Origin: Mycoplasmopsis gallinacea
Lineage (GTDB): Bacteria > Bacillota_I > Bacilli_A > Mycoplasmatales > Metamycoplasmataceae
Length of the DNA: 64,000 nucleotides
Direction: 5' to 3'
Assembly (NCBI RefSeq): GCF_012220205.1
Contig: NZ_CP047225.1
Span: 682,001 to 746,000, forward strand
The notes under the pieces are model-generated. The model saw only the letters and a program-made list of their open reading frames with translations. It was not told where the DNA came from and searched no databases. Each line of letters begins with the position of its first letter. Positions within the stretch are counted from its first letter, which is position 1. Position numbers and translations under genes: made by a program. This document shows positions 42,183-54,900 of the stretch, piece after piece.

Positions 42183-45100
42183 ATGAAAAAAACAAAGAAA
42201 ATATTACTAAATGGACTAGGGGCAGTTGCTATTATGGCTGTTCCAGTTTCAATTTTTGGGTTTTCCGCAGCAACTAAACCTAGTATTCAAGCAATCTTAA
42301 ATGATTTACTTCAAAATATGGATTTAAGAGAATCTGCAATGAATAGTTTAAAACATAATTGAAGATAAATCGGTGATGGCGTATTATATAAAACAAATTT
42401 ATATGTTTGAGATTTTTCAAATAGTCAATATGGAGGTTATGTCTTGCAAGACTATTCAGTTTCTTACGATGATAACTCATACTACACATATGAAGATTAT
42501 GATAATAATATCATTTTTAAATTTAAAGTAGAGTCTTTTATAACAAGATTAGATCTTGTTGGTGGTGGATTAGATGTTGATTATAGAATTGTTACACAAG
42601 ACTTAGATAGCAATATAGAAACAAATTATGAGCATTCTAGAAATGCGGGTTCATTACTCGGTCTTACATGACAACAATATTTAGATATTCTTACAGAAAC
42701 TAATGATACTGGTGATACACTTTTTGATAAGAATGCAGGTAGAATAGAGCCAACATATGACGAAATAAAAAGAGTTACATTACCTTCAGAAGTTGATTTA
42801 GAAGTTTTATATAAAAATACACATATTAGTGATACTCTTTTATCATATTGAGGTGATTTTAAAAGAAAGAAAATGATTACCTTTAATGATAAAGATGGTA
42901 CATATGAGTTTTCTCTTATTCCAGAATTGTTTGCGCCTGAAAATTTCACAGCGGAGAGATTCCCTAATCCATACTTTCCTGATGATCGAAACAAAGATGT
43001 AGTTAATAAATTAAAATGAATAGATTGAGCAGAGAATGATTTTAGGAAAATTTCATATAGACAAGAATCTCCAAACGGACCTAAGACATTTATTTACTCA
43101 AATCTTAAACCTAGTGATTACTACGGAGATACAGGTTTTAAAATGGTTGTTGTTGGATTCAAAACAGAAGCACAAAGATTAGATGAAGAATGAGTAAAAA
43201 TTACTAATATAAAACTTGGTACACATGTTATTTCTGATGACACAAGCGCTGATAATTCAGTGTCAAATGCTTCATGAATAACGTTTGATGATGCAAAAAA
43301 TCCATCTTCATATTCATTTTCAGGTGATGGAATCACTGGTGCAAATATGCATTGAACAATAGAATCTGATGAAGCAAGTAGAACTATTACCCTTAAATAT
43401 AAATTAGAATCTACAAGACAAAGGGAAGGTAATTTTACTGGTGATGTCTTTTCATCAAATGAAAGAACAATTACTATTAGTGGATTCCCTTCTGAAGGTC
43501 AACCTGCTGTTGAATCTCAACAAAAAGATGATATTGAGAATTTAACACCTACTTTTACAGCTGATTCAAAAAAACAAGCTTCATATTTTGATACAAATAA
43601 AGAAGAAATTTCAAGAAGTGTAACTCAAGATGCAGAAAGTAAATACAATAGAACAGTAAATATCTTAGAAGTATTAGGATATGATGATGCTACTGGTAAA
43701 TTAAAAGTAAAATATCGAATTGAATCTACACCTAAAGATAAACCTCAAGAAGCTCCTTTAAGTTCAAGAAAAAAAACAGCTGAAATTGAAGGTTACTTAA
43801 CAGAAAAACAAAGAATTCAAAACATCAAAGATTCTTTATCTAATGAATCCATTTGATTTAACGGTGATAAAAAACAAACATCACCTTCTTCAGTTGATAA
43901 ATCAAATATAACACCTAAAGATTTATCTAGCGATAATGCTACAATGACAATTACATCTATATCAGGAAATGATAAAGATGGAACTTTAACAACAAATTAT
44001 GACATTAAAAGTTCTAAAACTGTTGATCAACTTTACAAAGGTGAGTATGCAACAAATGGTAAAGATGTAAATGCAATTAATAATACAGCAGTTTCAGGAA
44101 GTGAATCATTAACTGGTTTCAAAACCGAAGCAGAAAGACTTGATAAATTAACTACAAATCTTGATTATACTGATAAAGAAGTAACAATGCCTTCTGCAAC
44201 TAATAAAGAGTCAGTAACTAATGACCTTGGAAATGATCAAAACGCAAAAGTTGTTATTGATTCAATTGAAGAAGCTAATGATGGATCTGGAACTATTAAA
44301 TTTAAATACCATTTTGAATCTACAAAAGACGGAATGACTGGTGTTGTGTCAAGTTCAAAAGAAGCTACAATTAATGGATTCAAAACAGAAAAACAAAGAT
44401 TAAATGAACTTAATGCTACACTTGATTACACTAATAAATCAACAACAATGCCTTCAGGTTCTAATGCTGATAGCATTACTAAAGCACTTCCTAACGGAAG
44501 TGCTGCAACAGTGGTTATTGATTCAATTGAAGAAAGAAACGACAAAGATGGAAGTATAAAAGTTAAATACCACTTAGTTTCTTCTAAAAACGGAATGACA
44601 AATATTGTTTCAGAATCAAAAGAAGGTACTATCACAGGATTCAAAACAGAAAAACAAAGATTAGATGATCTTAGTGCAACTTTAAATTATCCAAATAAAG
44701 ATACAACTATTGCTTCAGATGCGCTTAAAGAAAAATTCAATTCTAACCCAAATACTTTTGATAATGCTAAATTATTTATGTACTCAATAACAGAAGCAAA
44801 CGATGAAGCTGGTACATTAAAAGTTAATTACCACTTTGTATCTACAAAAGATGGAATGAATGATGTTGTTTCTGAAACTTATTCTCAAGAATTTAGTGGA
44901 TTCAAAATCCCTTCAAAAGAATTAAGCAATATTAATGATTTAGACGCATCATTTAATGGTGATAATTCAAAATTACCTTCATATTTTGATAGTTCAACAG
45001 CAGATAAAACACTTTCTACAACTGTAGATCAAGATCCTGATGAAATTTACAATAGAGTTGTTAAAGTTACTGAAGTTGTGAATCCAAATGATAAAGAAGG

Positions 45101-47378
45101 TAAATTAATTATTAAATATGTAATTGTTTCAACAAACAAAACTGATCCTAATGAAACATACATTTCAAATAAAAAAGAAGTAGAAGTTCCAGGGTTTAAA
45201 ACTGAAGAACAAAGACTTAATGAACTTAGTTCTGAGGCAAGTTATCCGGATAAAGAAAATACTTCTCCTTCTGAAATTGATGTAAATAACATTAGCTTTA
45301 CAAATAATTTAGAAGATGCTAATGTTGAACTTATTCCTGATTCTCTTGTTAAAGATGATTTAACTAATTCAGTTACAGGTAAATACAAAACCACTTCAAC
45401 TAAAGAAGGTGCTGAAGATGTTTCTGTAGAAAAAGAATTCACTATTACCAATTTTCAAAGCGAAGTAGAACGTTTAAATAAATTAGTTAATAACGATCAG
45501 GCAACTAAAACAGTTACTTACAATGATGCTTCACAAGAAAAAGAAGCCATTAAAGCTTCAGAATTTGTTGCTAAAGAAAATCTTCTTGAGCTTATTAATG
45601 CAAATATTTCAACTCCAGATTCATTAGTTAATAAATCAAAAATTGAAATTAATCTTGATGATATTGTAATTAATGATGAAGATGGAACTATCACATTTAA
45701 ATACCACTTAGTTTCTTCAAAAGATGAATTTACAAATGCTGATAAAGCTGATAAAACTTCTACAACAGAAGAAAATCTTATTTTAGATGGATTTTTAACC
45801 AACTTACAAGCTAGAAAAAATGAATTAATTAACAAAATTAATGAACTTGTTAATAGTAATAATGAAGGTAATTCAGGACTTATCGAAGAGCAAGCAGATG
45901 AGCTTATTAACTTAATTAATAGCGATAAAACTGATACCATTGCTAAAGTTGATGAACTTGAAAAACAAGCTGATATTACTGTAATTAAAAATGATTTAGC
46001 AAAACTTACTCACCTTAATTCAAAACAAAGAAGTGATGCTGATAGTAAAATTAGCAAACCAGATTTAACTGCTAAGGAAGCTAAAGAAATTTATAATTCT
46101 TACGTTGAAATTGATGCAAAAATGGAAAAACTTGGAGAATTAGTTGATAAATATAACAAGCTTATTAGCGATCCAAATAATAAAAAATACACAAGCGCTA
46201 ATGAAGAAACTAAAACTCAGTTTGATAATAATTTAAACTATGCAAAAGAACTTCTTAAGTCAGATAAATATAATGGAATTAGTGAAGATTTAGCTTTAGA
46301 GGAAGTTCCATTTAACCTTTTAGATAAGTTAATTAGCGATGTTAATACTATAAATAGTTTAGATTATGATTATGAGAATTTAAATAATAATTCTAAATTC
46401 CCTAAAGAATTAATTGATAATCTTAGATACCTTAATGAGCAAGAAAAACAAAAATATAAAGATGCAATTGAACCTAAAGAAACTTACTCAGAAGGTCAAG
46501 CTATTTACAATTATGCAGTAATTGTTAATAATCATAAAAACGATGCAATTAATTACATCGATTCACTTAAATATCTAAATGAAACTGAAAAGCAAGCATT
46601 TAAAGATAAAGTAATTGTTGCTAATGGCGAAGATTTTGATCTAGTAGATAAAATCAAAAACGATGTTTACGAAGCTGATTTATCAGTTAAAAAACTTATT
46701 GATGCAGCTAAAGGTGCTGCAAGATTAACTAATGATGAAATTAACCAAATTATTAATAACCTTCACAATTTAGGTGTTAATAATCCAAATTATGATAATT
46801 TAGATAATCAACTTATTAGCTACAATGACTTTGCAGATGCATTAGAAAGATACCGTAAAGATAATATATCTAGCGATACTTTCTTAGAAAATGAAAGATT
46901 GTTAAAAGAACAAATTGCTAAATTAGATGAGAATCATTCATATAATCAAAATAACATCTCAAAAGCTGCACAAGCACTTCAAGATCGCTCAGGTTTACTT
47001 AAAAAAGATTCTCAAAGCGAAATTAATTTAGTGCATTCTCTTTTAGAATCAAGAGAAACAACATTTAAAAATGAAATTTCCCATGATAATTTAGTAAACC
47101 AAAATAGATACCAAAACTTCGCTAAAAACGTGGTAAATGCAAAATACTTTAAGCTAGCTATTAAAGGAAAAGCAACTAAAGAGGAAATTCAGATTCTTAA
47201 ATCCATTGCAAAAAGCGATGCTTCAAATGTAATTTACAGTGCATTAATTAAGAAACTTGATGCAATTAAAGTTTATATTCCAAGAAAAGTAACTTCATTT
47301 AAATGATGATTACTTGTGTCTCTTACCCTTCTTACACTCGGTTTTTGAATATTTATGCTTGGAAGAAAGAAAAATTAA
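42183..47378 (+). pseudogene. Giant Lipoprotein_17-repeat surface protein, in-frame TAA
   Basis: 1731 codons with TGA as Trp. Signal peptide from ATG 42183 (KKILLNGLGAVAIMAVPVSI), preceded by AGAAGGGAAAAATA. About ten repeats of 85-100 residues end in GFKTExxRLxxL (about residues 310-1210), like the Lipoprotein_17 domain of mycoplasma variable surface proteins. Then helical GA-like repeats (about 1210-1700) and a C-terminal membrane helix with basic tail (WWLLVSLTLLTLGFWIFML). One defect: TAA at 42366-42368, after 61 codons, with open frame in the same phase on both sides. If real, the protein is off, unless translation restarts. Paralog of the 4687-residue gene to the right. Likely host-contact function. 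Confidence 0.82.
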
Positions 47379-47408
47379 AGACCTTTAATAGCTTCTATTA
47401 AGGCAAAA

Positions 47409-47441
47409 TAAAAGCACCAGCAATAGCGCTAGTGCTTTTTT
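47409..47441. terminator. Bidirectional terminator between giant gene and HAD gene
   Basis: AAAGCAC-(CA)GC pairs with GC(GCT)AGTGCTTT with A-run before and T6 after; it lies between two converging genes and fits both. Confidence 0.75.
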
Positions 47442-48600
47442 ACTTGCTTTCTAAAAAGAGGAGTAATTTCTCGATTCAAGGAGAATTATTGTCATATCCA
47501 GGATAAACTGAGCTTTTCTTGGTTATTTCAAATCCATTATCCATGCTGACGCTATATTTAACTACATCAAACATTGAAATATCATTTTCACCATCACCAA
47601 AGGCAATTGTTCTATTTAAATCTAAACTATATTTAGATGCAAGGTACATTAATCCTTTACCTTTAGTTGCAGTATTTTCCATTACATCATACATTGTTTT
47701 TCTAGAATAAAGGCCATGAATGCTGCTTAGAGAAGCTGAAAGCTCTTTAATTTGCTTAATTAAACTTGGCTGTGCGCTATCAGTTAAAATTAAGAACTTG
47801 CACACATGATACTTATTTATGTCAAAAGTAGCATCAATTTCAGTATATACACCAGGAGCTAAAAAGCTATAATTATCCCTTTCAGGGAAAAATTTAGTTG
47901 CTCCAGTTGGATGCCCAAACATTCCGTTTGTTGTATAAATTAAAAATTCATAATTTAGCTCCATTAATTTATCAAACATTTGCTGAGCATCTTTGCTTGG
48001 CATTGAATCATAATGAATAAGCTGATGATTTTGGTTATCATAAATCATAGCTCCATTTGATGTAATCATTGGAAAATCTGGTTTAATGTTACTGATTGTG
48101 GTTTGGAGCGTATAATAAGGTCTTCCAGTTGCTATAATTACCTTTTTACCCATTTGTTGAAATTTCTCAATAGATGCAATATTTTTTTTAAAAATATCAT
48201 TTTTCTCATTAAGTAAAGTTCCATCCATATCAAAGACAAAATTGTCAATTTCATCTAAATTAAACTTAACTAATTTGATTTTGTAAGCAACAGCTTTATG
48301 TTCTTTTTGCTGCTCTTTTGAGTAATACTTTTCAATTTCTAAGTAGTTATTTGGATCATTATTTTCAAATCCTAATTTTAAATTATCAATAGCAGCAAAA
48401 AGCCCTTTAAATGAATCAAATTTTTCAATTTGTTCAATTTGAGCAACTTCAAAATCACCACTATCTTGGTTTTTGATCCGTATTAAATTACCTACTTTTA
48501 AATTTTGTCTTGATGGATAATCAAGACGAATTTCATATACTTTTTGACCATTTCTTATTTTTTTAAACCACTTATTTTCAACTAAAAATTCTCTTTGCAC
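47440..48600 (-). CDS. ASCH domain fused to Cof-type HAD hydrolase
   Basis: 386 residues. Residues 1-110 resemble an ASCH domain (WFKKIRNGQKVYEIRLDYPS, then LKVGNLIRIKN), an RNA-binding fold. Residues 118-386 are a HAD-IIB (Cof) phosphatase: FVFDMDGTLLN with Asp124/Asp126, IATGRPY, a cap domain, KGKGLMYLASKY and AFGDGENDISMFD. HAD-IIB enzymes act on sugar phosphates, flavin or pyridoxal phosphates; substrate not readable here. The GTG start at 48600 follows AAAGGAAAA; no ATG is better placed. The stop adjoins the shared terminator. Convergent with the first giant gene and divergent from the second. Confidence 0.85.
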
Positions 48601-48944
48601 TTTATTTTCCTTTAATGAATTATTTATATTTTAAATATTTTTTATTTTTATCAAATTAATTTATGCTTGTTTTGTTTGAAATTGCCCAAGTTTTGAAAGT
48701 AATTAGAGAATTTTAAGCATTTTTATTTTCTATAAAAAACTAAATTAAGATTTTCCAAAATGCTCTCTAAAAAAAAAAAAAAAACTTTTAGAGCTGCATT
48801 GTAGGTATAAAAGGAAAGCGTTAATGTTTTGAATATCTAGATTATTGCATATACTTAATTAAGTATTTTTTAATAAAAGAAAAGAAATCTTTTTATAAAT
48901 TAAATACTTTATAACAATAATTTAAAAGAAAGAAGTGATAAATT
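48601..48944 (+). promoter_or_regulatory. Divergent promoter region with poly-A switch candidate
   Basis: 344 bases without a gene, between the HAD gene and the 4687-residue gene. It contains a 16-A tract at 48769-48784, inside an inverted repeat (GCTCT-CTAAAA with TTTTAGAGC). A TATAAA (48806-48811) could be a -10 box, which puts the tract against the expected -35 position. The ribosome-binding site is AAAGAAAGAAG upstream of ATG 48945. Confidence 0.6.
48769..48784 (+). repeat. Homopolymer of 16 A
   Basis: Longest homopolymer in the window. Position upstream of a variable-type surface gene resembles the poly-A promoter switch of vlp genes in M. hyorhinis (known biology); that it works here is inferred. 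Confidence 0.9.
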
Positions 48945-51900
48945 ATGCACAGAAATAAGAAAACAAAGAAAATCCCGTTTGTCTTAGCAAGTGGTGTTTC
49001 ACTTACTAGTTTATTTGCAACTTTATCAGTTACGATAAATGATCCAGCAACTGCAAATGTAAATGAAGTTGTAAATACTCAGTTTGAAGAAGTCACCAAC
49101 TTTTTTGAAGACACTATTTGAAATAATTATGCAAATATCGAAGGTATAAATTCAGGAAGAAATTTAGACAATTACAACTTTTTAACTCCAACAACCTTTG
49201 ATAAGCCACAACTTTATAATTATTTAAAATTAGAGGGTAATCGAAGTGATTTAGATATAGGGACTACACCTAGCACAAAAACAAACGATGGTTTAAATAA
49301 AACATCTCCATCACTAATGTCTACTCGTGATTGAAGTAGGTTTTTTAGTGTAAATGAAAAACAAGCAGCAATTTATAGCGGGAGATATAGTAATATAGCT
49401 CTTGGTGCTTATGATTTTCTCAAATGAGGACAAAGAAATACATTTAACTGATCTGGGGATAATACTGCAAAAGGGAACTTTTGATCAGGTGATGGTTATT
49501 CATCGAATTCAAACACTAAAAAATTTAGAATTGGATTTAATTTAACTAATTTATATACTAAAGATTCAAATTTTTATGGTGCTTTTTGAATGTCTAATGA
49601 CATTATTTTAACTGGGCAATTAAAACTTACGTTATTTGCTAGACACAAAGATACTACCGACTTTACACAAATACAACCAGGAAGTGTAAAAACATATGTT
49701 TTTAAAATTAATGAAAAAGGTAATTGAAATGAGAATGATGATGAAATTAACCCTTATACAATTAACTTTGTAGAAAACATTGCTAAAGATCAAGCAAACT
49801 ACGTTATTGTTAATGATTCAATTTCATATTGAGCTTCTCTTGACAAATATCAATATGTTTCTTATTATAAAAATGTTCCAGAAGATGTTAAAAACTCACC
49901 AAATTATGCTTACACTAAAAATTGATTGTCAAATGGTGGTTCTAGATCTTCTTTAGATAAAATCTTAATTGATTCAAAAGTACCTTCTACACCTTCGGAT
50001 TTTGATTATAAAGTAGATGATCAAGGAAGAACTAAGTTTGGTCTTGGTTGAAAAGCAATTGAAAATTATTCTTACCAATATACAAATCAACCAGGTGGTG
50101 ACGTATCAAAATCAATCAGAAATGTCCTTAGAGATAATCAAGGATCTATTTTTAATTTCCATGTTACGGCTTCAAGAGTAACAGGTGATTATATCCCTTC
50201 AGTAATTATTGAATTTGAAGTTAAACAACACAATGAAAATACAAATGACTTATTTTTCGGTTCACCTATAAATGTTAACAATTCTAATTTAAAAAATTCA
50301 TTTATTGGAGCAGGAACTAATAGGTTTTGAAGTGAAAATCGTTATCATTCCATGACTTCTGGATTTATGAAAGTTTCTAAACGTAATGAATCAATGATTA
50401 AAAAATTCATAACTAGAGAAAGATCATTTGTAGAGCCTGAGTTTGCAAGTGAAAATGATAACTTGCCTAGAACAAACATCGAGTTTATTGATAAATCTAA
50501 AGATATTCAATATCAATTAATTTATACTCAATCTAAAAAGAATTATGAGAGTTTAAGAAATGCCAAAAATCAAAATAATGAATTTTTAACAGAATACGAT
50601 ACTAAATCCACTGTTAATTCATCAACAATAATTGCTAATAAAGATTCATTAGTTGCTAAACCCGTTTTTACAAAAGATACAGATGATAAAATTTGATATG
50701 CAGCTAACTCTGCTGGAACTCCTTTAACATCTTTTTCAAACAAAATAAATGATGGATTTTATGTTTTTGAAGATATTACTTATCGTTTAACTGATTTAGA
50801 AAAAGTTAAAAGGTATCTTAATGGTAAAAAATGATTAACCAAAGCTCAAAAAAATAAAGTTATCGAAACTGCTACAATGGTTATAAAAAACCAAAGTAAT
50901 AATGATTATAAAAATAGTTATTTATTTGACCCAAGCAACGATGCATCTGATTTTCTTGCTTCAAATTTCACTAACGCTCAAGAAAGTGAATGAAATGATG
51001 GTGTATTAGCCAAAAAAGTGAATACATTAAAAGAGTTTATTTCTTGAATCGATAGATTAGATGAATCACAAAGAAAAGGAGAATCATACTACCTTTTATC
51101 TAAAGGTACAAAATATGAAGATTCTAACACACCTGCGTTTTCAATTGATAACATTGAAGTACCAATGAAAACCAACTTTTATTTAATGCAAACATCAATG
51201 CGTCCTTTTGTTCAAAGAGGATCTAATAATAACTCTAATCCAATTAGTACATACTTTAACATAGTTTCAGAATTTAATAATGATCCAGAAGCAAAAGACA
51301 GAAATATTGTTACTGAATTCAAAGATTGACCTAGAATAGAGAAAGATGTTTATTTTCAAGATCGTCTTTTAAAAGAAGTAGCAAGAACTGGTAAAGAAAA
51401 CCTTGAAAAAGCTTTAAATGAAGCTTTAGCTCCACTCTCATTACCTAGTGAATTGTCAGTAGTTTCAAAAAGTTTAAAAACGTTATTGATTTACGAAACA
51501 ATTAAATTTTATGATGATCCAAATACAAAACCAAGTTCTTCGGACAGATACGAATTTGTAAAAGACGGGAACGTAAATGATCAAAATTATAAAAATAAAA
51601 TGGCTGACATTGTCAATAGATATGGTTTAGCAATTTCGACTTTATATAAGAAAATCGAAGCTATTAAAGATGAAAAAGATAAATTTGTCAACAATAATCC
51701 TGATTCTGATTATCACAATATTTATGCTAATTCAACCCAAGAAAATCATCTTATTAGTGATAAATGATATAAGGATTATTTAAAGAAACTTAATGATGAA
51801 GGTGTTTCTAATGCTGATAGCATTTATAGAGATTTAACACGTTTATATGCTTTTATTAATGATGCTTATGCTAACTTAAAATCTCAATGAGTTGATAAAA

Positions 51901-54900
51901 TGGTTAGCTCAAATGGTAATAAAGAAGAATATTCAAGAAACATTGATAGTTTTGAGTTTTTAACAGAAGATCAAAAATTAACATTTAAAAATGTTGTTGC
52001 AAATAACCAAGCTGAAAACAACTATTCTTATGATGCCAATACACATGTATTAACTAATAAAATTGCTCAAACTGACAGTTTCTTACAATCAAAAACAAAT
52101 GAAGCATTTAATAAATCTAAAGAAAACTTAAAAAATAATATTGATTCAGATTATCCTTATTTAACAGCTGCTGAAAAACAACAGTTAAGAGATGCTATTG
52201 ATAATGCACAAATTAATAAAAATTCAGCCACTAGATTTGGTGATGATCTAAGTTTACAAAGTGCTATTTTACCTTTTAAAACTCAAAATAGTTACCGTAA
52301 ACAATTAATAGATAAAGTAAATTGGTCAACTATTGATGGGAAAAATTCTGCATTAACTCAAAATCAAAAAGATGCTTTAATTAAGGAAATTAAAGAAACT
52401 ACTTTCACAAGAGAAACTAAAAATGCTTACTCTGATAAAATTTCAAACTTAAATACTTCAATGGTTGAGCTTAAAAACCAATTTGATTCTTTAGATGAAG
52501 CAACTAGAAATTTAACTTCAACCAATTACACTTATTCAACTGATGATGTTAAAAGAACTTTTGAAACAAAATTACAAAAAACTAAAGAAGTGCTTCAAAA
52601 TACAACTTCTCCAGCGATTGTTGATTCTAGTTCTATAAATACACTTAAATCAGATCTTAAAAATGCATATGATGCTTTAAATGGTGATTCATATGAAACA
52701 AGAGTTAAAACATTTAACAATTTAACTGAACAATTGCAAAATCAAATTTTAAATGAAATTAGACATAAAGGTACACAAAGTGAACGTGAAGCAGTCTTTA
52801 ATAAAGCGCAAGAATTAAATGATTTTGTGCCATCTCTTGTATCTCAAATTAATGACGCTAAAAGAGTACAAAACACAACAGATTATACAAGTGCTTCAAA
52901 TTCTAAAAAAACTAGTTTCAACAATGCTCTTAGCTCTGTTTCAGATCTAATTGATGCTAATTCAAAATTAAAAGAAATTAGTCAATTTATTTCTACAGAA
53001 AAAGTGCTTAAAAACACAAAAAGTAAAAAAAATGCATTGTCAAATGCTATTAGTGCTCTTAATGGTGATGAAATTGAACAAGAAAGAACTAGAATTAATA
53101 ATTTAGTTGTTGAGTTTACTTATCCAAATTCTGCAAGCATTTTAGCTAAAAATGCTCAATTAGATCAATTTACAACTACATATACACCTGAGGCTAACAC
53201 AAGTGTAACTAAAATTAGAACAACTGAAATAGATGATGCTAATGGAAAATTAAAATTAGAATATCAAATCACTTCAAGCAAATTCCAAAACGAACCAGAT
53301 ATTCAAATTAGTTCAACTAAAACAACAAATTTCATTACTAACTTTAAAACTTCTTCACAAGAAGAAAAAGAACGTTTAAATGATCCTGAAAATAATAATA
53401 TTTTAGTTAATGTTGATGTATCAGATAAACAAGTGCAAGCATCAGCACTTAAACTTGCAAATTCAATTAATAAAATTAATTTCCAAATAACTGGACAAGC
53501 AAGCGCAAGTGATGTTGTAATTGATGGTTATGATGATGTAACTGGTGATTTACAAGTTAGTTATAAACTTCAATCAACTAAATATGGAATGACAAATGTT
53601 AAATCAGATACAGTTTATACTAAAATAATTTCAGGATTTAAAACTGAAACTATCCGTTTAAATGAGTTATTGAAAGCAAGTAATGTAACTTCAAGCGTTT
53701 TAAATAAAAATAAAGATGTAAATAATGTAACTAATGCAGACTTTAGCTTAACAGCTAATTCTAATGTTCAAAATGCAAGAGTAGATCAGGTTAATATTAC
53801 TAGAAGAGATGCTGCTACAAGTAATATTGAAACAACCTTTGCTTTAATTTCAACACGTAAAAAAACTAATTTAATTACTATTAACGATTCTTCAAGACAA
53901 TCATGAGCAAACTTTGCAACTCCTAAATCAAACAAAGTATCTGACACTGTTGTTGTAGGTCCTTTTAAAACTGTTGAACAAATGGAGCAAGAAAGAATTG
54001 CGGCTCTTTTACCTAATTTAGTTGCGGAATACCCAAATAGCGCTAATGTCACACCTAACCAAGCACAAACAAGTGGTATTCTGTTTAAAGTTAGAGAAAA
54101 CAACACTTTAAAAGAGCTTTCAGATCCTTCAATTCAACTTTCTATTTCAAACTTTGTAATTCAAACTCCAACTCAAGAAGATTTAAGAAATGGAAAAATT
54201 AATTTCACTTATACTGTTAATTCAGCAAAACCTAATTTAAATGTTTCTCAAGATGTTACATTAAATGATGCTAATGCACCACATTCTCTTACAGGATTTA
54301 AAACAGAATCAGTGAGAATTAATGAAGTTTCTCCAACAGTTACAATTAAAAATAGCAAAGCAATTAGTGCAGATGCTGTGAAAAATTCTAATGTTGCTAA
54401 TTATTTAACTTTTGCAAATTATAATAGTGCAACTGAACAAATTGCAAATATTATTGTTAATAACACAAATCAACGTAATGGTCAAATTACTATTTCTTAT
54501 GATGTAGTTTCAAAATTAGTTACTACACCAAGTGCTATTTCAAAACATTTTGCAAATGTAGTTGTTAGTGATTTTGAAAATGAAAAGGAAAGACTTGCAA
54601 AATTAGATAATTTCGGTCTTATTAACCTTAAAGGCACAATTAATAAAAATACTACAAAAGCATCAAGTTTAAATGTTTCAAGTTTTGATGTTGAAACTAT
54701 TAACAATAATTTAGCTAACTCAAAAGCAAAAGTTGTTCCTGCTTTAACTAATACAAATGATGAAAACGGAAGTGCTACTTGAACTTGAAGCATTGTTTCT
54801 ACTAAAGCTGACCTTAAAGATGTTGTTTATCAATCAAACAAAAATAATGGTGCAACAGGATTTTTAACAAATCAAAACGAAGAAGTAAATCGTTTAAATA

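Noticed and set aside
42444-42671. TTG at 42444 as the true start of the first giant gene
   Set aside because: A full signal peptide and ribosome-binding site lie in the same frame upstream; only one TAA intervenes.
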